Origin: Chryseobacterium camelliae
GTDB lineage: Bacteria > Bacteroidota > Bacteroidia > Flavobacteriales > Weeksellaceae
Direction: 5' to 3'
Length of the DNA stretch: 64,000 nt
NCBI RefSeq assembly: GCF_030818575.1
Contig: NZ_JAUTAL010000001.1
Coordinates: 1,984,001 to 2,048,000, forward strand
The position numbers and the translations under genes are program-made. The notes beneath the pieces were generated by a model. It did not search any database. It saw nothing but the letters and a program-made list of their open reading frames with translations, and was not told where the DNA came from. Position 1 is the stretch's first letter; the number at the start of each line of letters is the position of its first letter. This document shows positions 1 to 8,083 of this stretch, in pieces.

Positions 1-244
1 TGATGATAAAAACAGATACCATTCCGGTCAGAACTGCACTTCCTATCACTCCGTACATATGGAAGGACTGTAGCCTGAACATTTCCTGGATCCTGAACCA
101 GCTGATGATTTCCGCCTTGACAAATACAATGCCGAATAAGATTCCTACAAGGAGGTACTTCAGATTTCCATACCACCGGTTGGCAGGCTGAATTTTATTA
201 ATATTCACACCTGACGGACTAGATGCATTTTTTTCTTTTTCCAT
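1..244 (-). CDS. YeeE/YedE-type sulfur transporter subunit (DUF6691-like), C-terminus outside window
   Basis: The first 81 codons are present; the gene runs off the left edge. The start is the ATG at 242-244, 9 nt after the stop of the upstream YeeE/YedE gene at 254, so the two are co-transcribed. After a hydrophilic head of about 20 residues the protein has a membrane segment ([20 protein letters not shown]) and a second one that begins at the window edge. Paired half-size YeeE/YedE proteins are common in Bacteroidetes and are thought to import thiosulfate or other sulfur compounds. The family call leans on the neighbour and on the short visible part. Confidence 0.7.
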   Translation of the reverse strand, partial: MEKEKNASSPSGVNINKIQPANRWYGNLKYLLVGILFGIVFVKAEIISWFRIQEMFRLQSFHMYGVIGSAVLTGMVSVFII

Positions 245-253
245 GTTGCTTAG

Positions 254-817
254 TTATAAGGAGAGAATGAACGGCAGGAGGACATTGGCCATTAAAAATC
301 CACCAGCCATGAAACAAACGGTAGCCACTAATGAAGGCCATTGCAGGTTAGACAATCCCATAATGGCATGGCCGCTTGTACAGCCGCCGGCATAACGGGT
401 TCCGAAACCTACCAGAAATCCACCGATGACCATAGTGAAAAAGCCTCTGAACGTTAGCAGGCCTGCAAAATTGATCAGCTGTACCGGTACCAGGCTGCTA
501 TAATCCGTAATTCCATAGGTAGCCAGTTCTGTTTTAAGGGCCGGATTAACAGAAATTTCTCCAGGGTACATCAGGAGTCGGGAGGCTATGGCACCGCCCA
601 AAAATATCCCGAATACAAAAAACAGGTTCCAGGCTTCTCTCTTCCAGTCGTATTTGAAGAAACTGATATTTGCAGGAATGCAGGCGGCACAGATATGCCT
701 GAGCGATGAGCTGATCCCAAATGATTTATTACCGAGAATAAGCAGCACCGGCACAGTAAGTCCTATCAGCGGCCCCGCTACATACCATGGCCAGGGTTCT
801 TTAATCGTTTCTAGCAT
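254..817 (-). CDS. YeeE/YedE family (thiosulfate/sulfur transport) membrane protein
   Basis: This 187-residue polytopic membrane protein carries the YeeE/YedE signature TRYAGGCTSGHAIMGL at about residues 140-155. The cysteine (146) and the Gly-rich turn belong to the sulfur-compound conduction path in the characterised YeeE family. Half-size proteins like this one act with a second half-size subunit, here the partial gene directly downstream. Expected role: inner-membrane uptake of thiosulfate or a related sulfur compound. The start ATG at 817 gives a normal N-terminus followed by a membrane helix at about 12-29. No dedicated sulfur-oxidation genes are visible in the window. Confidence 0.85.
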   Translation of the reverse strand: MLETIKEPWPWYVAGPLIGLTVPVLLILGNKSFGISSSLRHICAACIPANISFFKYDWKREAWNLFFVFGIFLGGAIASRLLMYPGEISVNPALKTELATYGITDYSSLVPVQLINFAGLLTFRGFFTMVIGGFLVGFGTRYAGGCTSGHAIMGLSNLQWPSLVATVCFMAGGFLMANVLLPFILSL

Positions 818-972
818 GATGTTACTTAATTTTCAACGAATATACGACTGAAAATAATAAAATCCCCTAACTTATTCAGCCTGTTAAATTTCCTTTGGGA
901 TATTCTATATTTAATTGAATAGTTATATATTTAGATCACAAAATATTTTTTCACGTAATACTAGACAGATTT

Positions 973-1638
973 ATGCCGGTACCGTTTCATTCTTTTCTGC
1001 ATCTTTTGTTTATTGGGATCATCGCGCTTTTCCCGGTGGTTAATCCTATTGGTTCTGCCCTGATTGTCAGCCCGTACCTTTCCAGGCTCTCGGATAGCCA
1101 GAAGAAGAATGCGGTCAGAAAGATTACGGTATATGCTTTTTTCATCTGTATCGTGTCTTTATTTGCAGGCCACTGGATCCTGGAACTGTTCGGGATTTCA
1201 ATCCCTGTAATCCAGGTAGCCGGAGGCATCCTGATCTGCAAGATGGGTTGGGTTTCGCTGTCTTCCGACCAACAGCAGAACAGTGATAAAAACCTGACCG
1301 GTGAAACTGAAATCGGAACTGCCGATATTTCGGACCAGTTGTTTTACCCTCTTACATTCCCCATTACTACAGGAGCAGGAACCATTTCGGTGCTATTTAC
1401 CTTAAGTGCCCACAGTGCAGATAAGAACTGGGAAACATACCTGATCAACACTTCTGCCATCATTCTGGCCATCCTTATCATGTGTGCCATGGTATTTTTC
1501 TTTTACAGCCATACCAAAACCATCATACAGAAACTCGGAACAAACGGGCAGAATATTGCCAACAGGATTTTTGCCTTCCTGATCTTCTGTGTAGGCCTGG
1601 AGATTGCAGTTACAGGTGTGAAAGCCATTTTCCACTAA
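973..1638 (+). CDS. MarC family integral membrane protein
   Basis: The 221-residue protein is almost entirely hydrophobic, with about six membrane helices. The first helix carries the family-typical stretch LFPVVNPIGSALIVSPYLS (about 18-36), and a second conserved region, FPLTFPITTGAGTISVLFTL-like, lies near the middle. A hydrophilic loop of about 30 residues (100-130) separates the two halves, as in other MarC (UPF0056) proteins. MarC was once linked to multiple antibiotic resistance, but its transport substrate is unknown. It stands alone, divergent from the YeeE pair. The ATG at 973 follows an AT-rich leader. Confidence 0.85.
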   Translation: MPVPFHSFLHLLFIGIIALFPVVNPIGSALIVSPYLSRLSDSQKKNAVRKITVYAFFICIVSLFAGHWILELFGISIPVIQVAGGILICKMGWVSLSSDQQQNSDKNLTGETEIGTADISDQLFYPLTFPITTGAGTISVLFTLSAHSADKNWETYLINTSAIILAILIMCAMVFFFYSHTKTIIQKLGTNGQNIANRIFAFLIFCVGLEIAVTGVKAIFH

Positions 1639-1826
1639 TCTGTAAAAATGCACTGGCAATGACCAATGCCAAGATTTATCTTTCAAATGAACATTTTCCA
1701 AGATGCCAAATAGTTACAAAAGCTACTGAAAAGATTATACACTTGATTACATCACCTCCGCCGGTTGCTCTTTGCCGTCTCTGCCAGTAACCTAACCAGT
1801 TCCAGTCTGCAGCTTACCCTTATCCA

Positions 1827-3170
1827 CTAAAACTGGATGTGTGACCTGATCCCAAAGACATGCACCGGTCCGCGGTCCCTGTTATAAGCCGGATTATGCA
1901 CATACTGATAGTCGAAGGTCGCCCAAAGGAATTTGGTTAGTTTTGCATTGTAATACATTTCCAGAATAGATTCGCTGCCGTAGTTCAGTTTGCCGTCACC
2001 GATAATAAATCCATAGCCTCCTGCCTTCAGGAAGTCCTTGTGGTCTTCTGAAATTCCGTTAATCCCATAACCGATACCCACTACATCATCCGGACGTTTC
2101 CAGCGGCTTCCTTTGACGGAAAATCCAGCATTGATGGTATGGTCTATTTCCGTGAAAGCCCAGGTAACATATTTCCCGTCATTCCAGCCTGCCCTGCTGA
2201 AAAATCCGATATCAGAAGTAAGCTGCTGCTCAAGGTTCAGCCCGATAGCGGTTTTCTTACCTCCATAGGCATTATGTTCTTCTTTACCACGGATCACATT
2301 AAGCAGGAACATGTTTCCTTCACTTAACGCTTCCAGTCCGTCCTGATAAGACGGTGCCTGAGATTGCGTATGGCTCACAATCAAACGGATGCGTCCGGGG
2401 TTCTTGCGGATGGAAAACTGGTGCTCCAGTTCAGCAGTCTCGGAATGGGCTTTTGAAATCCGGTATTCCATCAGATGGAAATTTGCGATACGGGGTACCG
2501 CGACACTGGACAGCCGAAGTACCCACTGAGGTTTGATAATTTCTACTACAGCACCAAACGTATAACCTCTTGTATTGGCAGGATAATCCCAGGCACCGTT
2601 CGCCCACATGCTCCAGTTGAAGAACTGCGTTCGCGGATCTTTGCTGTAGGCATTCCCGTCGAAGAAATCGGAAACGGCAAATTTTCCGGCACTGATGGTA
2701 ATCCGGTTGGCGGGTACCGTTTCTGCCACCTGGTTATTGTCGTCCTCCAGGTATTCATAACGATCATGGGACAGTGCAATATGCTGCCGGATATAAGCGC
2801 GTGCAATAAATACCTGGGGAGAGACTTCTCCTACGCGGTAGGTCTCACCGTTCAGTGCACCGGCTACACCAGTTGCAAAACTCAATCCCTTTCCTCCCGA
2901 AACTTCCGGATTAACATATAAGGTTGCTCCCTTCCACAGCCTGCGGCCTAAGAACAGCGTACCGGTAAGGCTGGTTGCAGCAGGTTCTACATTATTAGCG
3001 AGGGAATTATCCCCACTGTACGGCGATGGAAACCCGGAATGTTTCTGGGCAATAACAGTCGACTGAAAATGGGCTGTCCAACCAGACTTTGCGGTATCCC
3101 TGGTATCCTGGGCCATCGCCATATTGCTGATCATGATGACAGCAGCGAATGCCCTGAGTATTGTTTTCAT
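1827..3170 (-). CDS. OprB-like carbohydrate-selective outer-membrane porin
   Basis: This 447-residue protein has a signal peptide (MKTILRAFAAVIMISNMAMA, cleaved before QDT) and a body of alternating amphipathic strands that ends in the aromatic residue F (HIQF), as expected for an outer-membrane beta-barrel. Motifs such as SAGKFAVSDFFDGNAYSKDP, WDYPANTRGYTFG and GIGYGINGIS match the carbohydrate porin OprB family, and the length fits. Inferred role: diffusion of sugars or other small solutes across the outer membrane. It is a single-gene unit. The ATG at 3170 lies directly before the signal peptide. Confidence 0.8.
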   Translation of the reverse strand: MKTILRAFAAVIMISNMAMAQDTRDTAKSGWTAHFQSTVIAQKHSGFPSPYSGDNSLANNVEPAATSLTGTLFLGRRLWKGATLYVNPEVSGGKGLSFATGVAGALNGETYRVGEVSPQVFIARAYIRQHIALSHDRYEYLEDDNNQVAETVPANRITISAGKFAVSDFFDGNAYSKDPRTQFFNWSMWANGAWDYPANTRGYTFGAVVEIIKPQWVLRLSSVAVPRIANFHLMEYRISKAHSETAELEHQFSIRKNPGRIRLIVSHTQSQAPSYQDGLEALSEGNMFLLNVIRGKEEHNAYGGKKTAIGLNLEQQLTSDIGFFSRAGWNDGKYVTWAFTEIDHTINAGFSVKGSRWKRPDDVVGIGYGINGISEDHKDFLKAGGYGFIIGDGKLNYGSESILEMYYNAKLTKFLWATFDYQYVHNPAYNRDRGPVHVFGIRSHIQF

Positions 3171-3344
3171 ATGTGCTTTAAAAAATGGGTATAAATATAA
3201 TCGATAATGATGAGGTATTTGATCCTAATCTATTTTCCGAGAGCTGAGCCTGAAGAAGCCCTGTTTTTTTTAATTCCGTACTCTTAAAATTTCCTAGGAT
3301 TTTACATGTATGGTGAACGATCTTTTCCCAAATATACAATTGCA

Positions 3345-3575
3345 TTATTCATTGAAAGAACCAATTAAATCCTTCCATTGCTGGGCGACTTTATCTTCAG
3401 CATACAGTTGCATGGCTTTACGGGCATTCATTCCCATTTCCTGTCTAGCCATGGAAACCATTGGGAAAATACTGAACATCCGGATGGCAATATCCGAAAT
3501 TCGGGCTGCTGATATTCTTAATGTAGCCAGGATTGTTTTCTCCGGGGTAATTTCCGTTAGCGATCGTATTGATGT
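3345..3575 (-). pseudogene. Glycosyltransferase family 4 C-terminal remnant
   Basis: One minus-strand frame stays open for 76 codons after an in-frame TGA (3576-3578) and ends at TAA 3345-3347. Its last half reads RQEMGMNARKAMQLYAEDKV followed by AQQWKDLIGSFNE, which is how group 1/family 4 glycosyltransferases usually end (a 'xxMGxxARKxxxxYxxxKVAxQW' pattern). There is no start codon or catalytic domain upstream in the same frame, so this is the 3' end of a lost gene. It overlaps, in another frame, the 3' half of the lipoprotein-like reading frame 3445-3762. The similarity was judged by eye. Confidence 0.55.
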
Positions 3576-3762
3576 TCAATGTACCTAAATCGGTAGAATA
3601 ATTCAGAAGACCTGAATATTCCGACTGGTTTTTTATATTTTCCGGAACATTTTCTGCAAAGAAATCTTCACCATCTTTTGTACATGAATGATTGATGACG
3701 GACATGGCCAGTAAGAATAAAGAAGCCCCCACTTTGCACCCTCTCGATTGTATAATACCCAT
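3445..3762 (-). CDS. Uncertain small lipoprotein-like reading frame
   Basis: This 105-codon frame starts MGIIQSRGCKVGASLFLLAM and has a possible lipobox (VINHSC, Cys at about 27). The following acidic, Asn-rich stretch shows no domain I know. Its 3' half overlaps the better supported glycosyltransferase remnant in another frame, so the true protein may be shorter, may be the front of a deletion fusion, or may not exist. A signal-peptide-like head directly joined to the tail of an unrelated gene would fit a deletion junction around 3570-3600. Confidence 0.3.
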   Translation of the reverse strand: MGIIQSRGCKVGASLFLLAMSVINHSCTKDGEDFFAENVPENIKNQSEYSGLLNYSTDLGTLNINTIANGNYPGENNPGYIKNISSPNFGYCHPDVQYFPNGFHG

Positions 3763-4072
3763 TATTGCATTTGTTATGAATCTGCAAATTTATACGAATT
3801 ATTCATACAAAGGATAGGTTTAGATGTTTATTATATTAAAAATTGCTTAAATACAGCAGTTATTATGTAATGTATAAAAAACTAAAGAAAATTTTTAACC
3901 TTTACCAGCATATAATAGGAATTTGGATCTGCAATCGTAACCATAAAATCGAAAACATTGAAGTAGTCCAGGGCTATTTCTCCACTTATACCATGAACAA
4001 TCGGCGGGTGCAGATGTCAATAGGTTTGGTATTTGATGTATAATAAAATATAATCCCCTAATACCATTAGTT
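3763..4072. other. Intergenic stretch without a convincing gene
   Basis: AT-rich DNA between the remnant region and the DUF305 gene. A plus-strand frame (3843-4043) ends in NNRRVQMSIGLVFDV, which resembles the last strand of an outer-membrane barrel, but the rest has no recognisable features. It may be the tail of a decayed gene. No clear promoter match was seen. Confidence 0.35.
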
Positions 4073-4513
4073 ATGAACTATAGAAAATTTTTCCTCATGA
4101 TGTTTTTCTCATTTATACTGATGTATATTATGATGTTCCTGAACGTCAATGCAGCTGAAGATTACTATACCAGCCTGACAAGAATTTATATGGCCCTGAT
4201 GATGGTGGCACCAATGGCCATCCTGATGATCATGATGATGGGTAGAATGTATCCGGACCGGAAAAAAAACAGTATGATCATTATTATTTCTGCCCTCGTA
4301 TTCATCGCTTCCTTTACTGCCCTGCGCTTGCAGCTGGCCGTAGGTGATGCCCAATACCTACGGGCTATGATTCCCCATCATTCTTCCGCTATCATGACCA
4401 GCAGGCATGCCGGCATCAAAGATCCGGAAGTCAGGGCATTGGCAGACAGCATTATAAAGTCGCAGCAACGGGAAATTGATCAGATGAACCGGATCCTAAA
4501 GAGGCTGCCATAA
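4073..4513 (+). CDS. DUF305 family membrane-anchored protein
   Basis: The 146-residue protein has three methionine-rich membrane helices (about 6-25, 38-57, 67-88) and a C-terminal helical domain. That domain contains the DUF305 signature AMIPHHSSAIMTSRHA at about 98-113, with His102, His103 and several Met residues, and ends in a long amphipathic helix. DUF305 proteins are ferritin-like four-helix bundles often found near copper and heavy-metal resistance genes, so metal binding is plausible, but no metal-resistance neighbour is visible. ATG at 4073. Confidence 0.8.
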   Translation: MNYRKFFLMMFFSFILMYIMMFLNVNAAEDYYTSLTRIYMALMMVAPMAILMIMMMGRMYPDRKKNSMIIIISALVFIASFTALRLQLAVGDAQYLRAMIPHHSSAIMTSRHAGIKDPEVRALADSIIKSQQREIDQMNRILKRLP

Positions 4514-4700
4514 ATCTTACAACTTTGTATTGCCAAACCTTAAACATCATAATCTTTAACATGTGATCAGATTTTTACTAAGCCACTTATATACAATATC
4601 CGCCTGGCAACCATTTGTAATCTGTCATTTTCACATGTAAAAGCTTTTTGATCATGACGGGTAATTCCATTCCTATTTCCTGAATTATTTCGTAATTTCA

Positions 4701-4708
4701 TACATTTG
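4701..4708 (+). promoter_or_regulatory. Bacteroidetes-type -7 element (TACATTTG)
   Basis: TACATTTG matches TAnnTTTG exactly. Transcription would begin near 4714, 37 nt before the ATG at 4751. This argues against the earlier in-frame ATG at 4706, which lies inside the element. A clear upstream TTTG is not present at the ideal distance. Confidence 0.4.
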
Positions 4709-4750
4709 TATGCAGCGGAAATAATAAACCGGATCATTTATTTACCAGAT

Positions 4751-4939
4751 ATGAACAGGAATTTCACCATACTTTATAAGATTATCTTTGCTTTTTTTCT
4801 GATATCCTTGTATGATTTTATCAACAGATCCGGTTCGTTTCTTACGATCGCCTGCTATATTCTACTCCTGATCCTGCTGACCGGTGACCTCAGCTATTTT
4901 GTAGTCAGACACATGAAAAAAAATTATAAGCGATCCTGA
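4751..4939 (+). CDS. Small two-helix membrane protein, unknown function
   Basis: The 62-residue product starts MNRNFTILYKIIFAFFLISL and has two hydrophobic segments (about 7-25 and 30-50) and a basic tail (MKKNYKRS). The ATG at 4751 was chosen over 4706 because a consensus promoter box covers 4701-4708. It lies between the DUF305 gene and nhaA in the same direction, but the 130-nt gap to nhaA does not prove an operon. No family recognised. Confidence 0.5.
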   Translation: MNRNFTILYKIIFAFFLISLYDFINRSGSFLTIACYILLLILLTGDLSYFVVRHMKKNYKRS

Positions 4940-5069
4940 CTTCTGCATTTAGGATCCTGATATTCACTGTACAATATGCAGGCTGCCTTTCGGAAAGCAG
5001 ATAATACGGATACAAATATCAAATGAATGAAAAGGTATCTTCGGATACTTTTAAAATTATTAAAGAATT

Positions 5070-6407
5070 ATGGAAAATCATTACCCTCAGACGCCCATCG
5101 ACAAATTAGTACAGCCCGTCCAGCGCTTTATCCAGGAGGAAAAATCTGGAGGCCTGCTATTGGGAATCAGCGTAATGATCGCCTTAGTGCTAGCCAACAC
5201 ACCGTTATCTCATGCGTACCATGAATTTCTCGATCAGTCATTCGGGTTAACATGGAACAACAAAATTTATTTTAACTATAGTATTCACCATTGGATCAAT
5301 GACGGGCTAATGTCCATCTTCTTTTTTGTCGTAGGGCTTGAGCTGAAGCGGGAAATTATTGGCGGGGAACTTTCCAATCCCAGAAAAGCACTTCTTCCCA
5401 TTGTTGCGGCTGTAGGCGGAATGCTGATCCCTGCGCTGATATACCTGGCTTTTAACCCTTCGGGAGAACCCCACAAAGGATGGGGCATCCCAATGGCTAC
5501 TGATATTGCCTTTGCGTTAGGCGTATTGTATCTTTTGGGGAACAGGATTCCCCTTGCCCTTAAAGTTTTTCTTACTGCCCTTGCTATCGTTGATGACCTG
5601 GGGGCCGTACTGGTTATTGCTTTTTTCTATACCTCGGAGATCAGCATCGGGTTTCTGCTGGCCGGCCTGTTGATATTGCTTTTTATGTACCTGGGCAATA
5701 AACTGGGCATACGCTCCATCATCTTTTATGCCGTGCTGGGTATCTGCGGTGTGTGGGCAACATTCCTGGTTTCAGGCGTACATGCCACAATTGCAGCCGT
5801 ACTGGCTGCCTTTACCATCCCTGCTGATGTAAAAATCAAGGAAAATATATTCATTTCCAAGATCAATGTTTACCTGGAACGCTTCAAAAACATTGATCCT
5901 ACTGAAAATACGCCTACCCTTACCAACGAACAGCTCCATGTCCTGGAAAAAATGAATGAAGCCACGCTGGCCGCTACACCACCCCTGCAAAGGCTGGAGC
6001 ATGCCATGCATCCGGCTGTGTCCTTCCTGATTATTCCTGTCTTCGCTATTGCCAATGCCGGAGTTTCACTGAACATAGATCCGGCAGCACTCCTGGACAA
6101 TAATATAGCCTTAGGAACTGCGCTTGGACTTCTTGCCGGAAAAGTATTGGGCGTAGTAGGATTCAGTATGGCATTCATCAAACTGAAAATTGCCAAGGTG
6201 CCTGAAGGCATGAATTTCCGGAATCTCCTGGGATTGGGCTTCCTGGCTTCCATTGGTTTTACGATGTCCCTGTTCATCACTTCGCTGGCCTTTTCCCATG
6301 AGGAATATCAGACCCAGGCTAAAATAGGGATTTTCGCAGCATCTCTTATCGGCGGAATTACCGGATACATCATCCTAAGCAGAAATTCTCAGTCAGCAGG
6401 CAAATAA
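5070..6407 (+). CDS. nhaA: Na+/H+ antiporter NhaA
   Basis: This 445-residue polytopic protein exchanges cytoplasmic Na+ (or Li+) for external protons. Diagnostic sites are present: MATDIAFALG (Asp145, equivalent to D133 of E. coli NhaA) and LAIVDDLGAV with the ion-binding pair Asp175/Asp176. It is longer than E. coli NhaA (388 aa) mainly because of a hydrophilic insert at about 255-315 between helices, a common feature in Bacteroidetes NhaA. The ATG at 5070 gives a short cytoplasmic head before the first helix. No regulator lies beside it. Likely role: Na+ tolerance and pH homeostasis at alkaline pH. Confidence 0.95.
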   Translation: MENHYPQTPIDKLVQPVQRFIQEEKSGGLLLGISVMIALVLANTPLSHAYHEFLDQSFGLTWNNKIYFNYSIHHWINDGLMSIFFFVVGLELKREIIGGELSNPRKALLPIVAAVGGMLIPALIYLAFNPSGEPHKGWGIPMATDIAFALGVLYLLGNRIPLALKVFLTALAIVDDLGAVLVIAFFYTSEISIGFLLAGLLILLFMYLGNKLGIRSIIFYAVLGICGVWATFLVSGVHATIAAVLAAFTIPADVKIKENIFISKINVYLERFKNIDPTENTPTLTNEQLHVLEKMNEATLAATPPLQRLEHAMHPAVSFLIIPVFAIANAGVSLNIDPAALLDNNIALGTALGLLAGKVLGVVGFSMAFIKLKIAKVPEGMNFRNLLGLGFLASIGFTMSLFITSLAFSHEEYQTQAKIGIFAASLIGGITGYIILSRNSQSAGK

Positions 6408-6641
6408 TCAGCATCATTTTTAATTTTGCCTGTTTTCATGGTATTCGTACTTTTATTTTTTCGTCTTGTTTTTAAAGCTGCTATTTTAAAGGTTTTTATA
6501 CTTTAAAAGTTGTTGTACGATCTTACTTTATTAAGCCATGGCCATTAACCATCCTTTAAAAATTCTCTAAATTTCACTTTTCTATGAGTAAAGGGAATTC
6601 TTCGATTGTTAAATTTTCACACAGATTTTTATCGCTATAAT

Positions 6642-6735
6642 TAAAAACTGTAGATTTTACAACCTAAGTACTCTTTCTGTTTTCAAATTTGTTCGCTTCA
6701 AAATTCTTAAGTGTTAAAAAACTTTCCCGACTTTT
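6642..6735 (+). repeat. Dispersed intergenic repeat, degenerate copy
   Basis: The order of blocks is AAAACTGTAGATTTT, AGTACTCTTTCTGTTTTCAAA and AAATTCTTAAGTGTTAAAAA. The same blocks occur in the same order in the copies at 10761-11040 and 20600-21188. It is the most diverged copy and lacks the 'CAGATCAGCAGATCAAGCAG' lead-in. Confidence 0.55.
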
Positions 6736-6821
6736 GAATCCGTTAAACTTCGGTTGGTGGTTATGCCTAGTCTATTCTCTCCTGCATCTTTCTTCTGACG
6801 GAAAAATCAGCCGAATATAAA

Positions 6822-6850
6822 AGCCGCCTTATTTTATCAATAAGACGGCT
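6822..6850 (-). terminator. Inverted repeat, probable minus-strand terminator
   Basis: AGCCGCCTTATT pairs with AATAAGACGGCT (one mismatch) around a 5-nt loop. Read on the minus strand it is followed by TTTTATATT, so it could end leftward transcripts from the decayed region on its right. Confidence 0.5.
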
Positions 6851-7351
6851 ACACCAAAACACTCCACTAACACGATGAGTCAAAAATATTTAAAAATTAT
6901 AATTCTCTAACTTGACTCTTTATTCTGTCACAGATTCTGTTATGTCAATCTCCATCCCATTTGCATCTCTGTGATACTTCAGTAAAAGCCATTATCTCAA
7001 CAGGAAACTAATTCCTGATTCAAAGATATATATTTTATTTTTATTTCAAAATAAAGTGATAAATAAATTAAAATACACAATATTAAAGTATTGATAATTA
7101 GATTATTAAATTTTATACAATTCACTATATAATGTATAAAATAATATAACAATGATCATCTATCGTTCACATAAGCCAAACCGTCAAAAATTCCTCGAAT
7201 TTAGTGAGACCTTGCAATGAAGCGGATTTTTTTTAATTATCGCTCCATGCTCATAGCACTCTTTCTGCTATGTGGCCTTAGTGCAAAATAAAAAAACAGC
7301 CTCGACAAGCTGCCAAATGTTTTGGTCGCGTAAAAACTTCTACCGCTGCTA

Positions 7352-7387
7352 CCTAAAAAGAAAAAGTCGGAAGAAAAATCTTCCGAC
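7352..7387 (-). terminator. Rho-independent terminator of the 7450-7875 gene
   Basis: On the minus strand GTCGGAAGA and TCTTCCGAC form a 9-bp stem around a 4-nt loop, directly followed by TTTTTCTTTTT. It lies about 60 nt after the stop codon of the secreted protein gene. Confidence 0.85.
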
Positions 7388-7449
7388 CATGAATAGGTAT
7401 GATCCCGTTTTTTTATTAATAACAATTATTTATTCTGAGGATCTGTGAA

Positions 7450-7875
7450 TTAGTTTACACGGATAAAGGAAACTTTGCCATCCAGGCCATTCTTCCGGAA
7501 AAACTGGACCTTAACTTCACTATCCTCAAATGAAGTCTCATAACTTGGGATAACTTTGTACGGCGTAAACTGTTTTACGGTAATTACACAATAATCGTCA
7601 CTGGCATCTCCTGCAGGAGCATCATATACAGACAGAACTGCGCCAGCCCTAACATTTTGGAGAATAACTGACCGTGTTTCATCATTGGAACCGATATAGG
7701 CGGGTGTTTTTGCTTTCAGGTTGTACCATTGCCCCGGTGCATCCGTAATCTGGGCCACTGTATTTTGCGATCCTCCGTTGCCTTCTTTGAAGATTAACGT
7801 ACCTGACTGGGCTTTTACAGTTGACATGCCCAGCAATAGTGAGCCGATAGCCACTGCTTTAAAAATTGTTTTCAT
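7450..7875 (-). CDS. Small secreted protein, unknown function
   Basis: The 141-residue product has a signal peptide (MKTIFKAVAIGSLLLGMSTV, cleaved after KAQ) and a mature part of about 118 residues that reads like a compact beta-sandwich (alternating strands such as AYIGSNDETRSVILQNVRAG and AVLSVYDAP). A single cysteine is present in DDYCVITVK. I do not recognise a named domain. It forms a single-gene unit with its own terminator. The upstream DNA is very AT-rich. The periplasm or cell surface is the probable location. Confidence 0.7.
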   Translation of the reverse strand: MKTIFKAVAIGSLLLGMSTVKAQSGTLIFKEGNGGSQNTVAQITDAPGQWYNLKAKTPAYIGSNDETRSVILQNVRAGAVLSVYDAPAGDASDDYCVITVKQFTPYKVIPSYETSFEDSEVKVQFFRKNGLDGKVSFIRVN

Positions 7876-8083
7876 AGTATTAATATTTTGTAAAACAATA
7901 TTACAATAAAATATTCACATTATCATGACAAATAAAAAATATTTACTACTAATAAATGTTTAACTTTAAATTTGCGTTCATCATAACAACGGCATGCAAG
8001 CAGGTAAGATCCAATACATTGTATTCAATCATGCCTGTTAAATGTTTTTATGATGGCATACTGATAATCAAGAGAAAACTTTT

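Larger units (their letters stand above)
6408..7236. other. Long non-coding stretch with repeat copy and gene remnants
   Basis: No intact gene is visible. It holds a degenerate copy of the dispersed repeat (6642-6735), a strong inverted repeat (6822-6850), and a minus-strand open stretch (6920-6991) whose translation ends NGMEIDITESVTE. The latter could be the 3' end of a decayed gene ending in front of that inverted repeat. From about 7170 to 7215 a second short repeat (CCGTCAAAAATTC, then GAATTT) recurs at 21003-21023. Confidence 0.5.

Noticed and set aside
588..851. Plus-strand frame opposite YeeE/YedE
   Set aside because: Antisense to a strongly supported membrane-protein gene.
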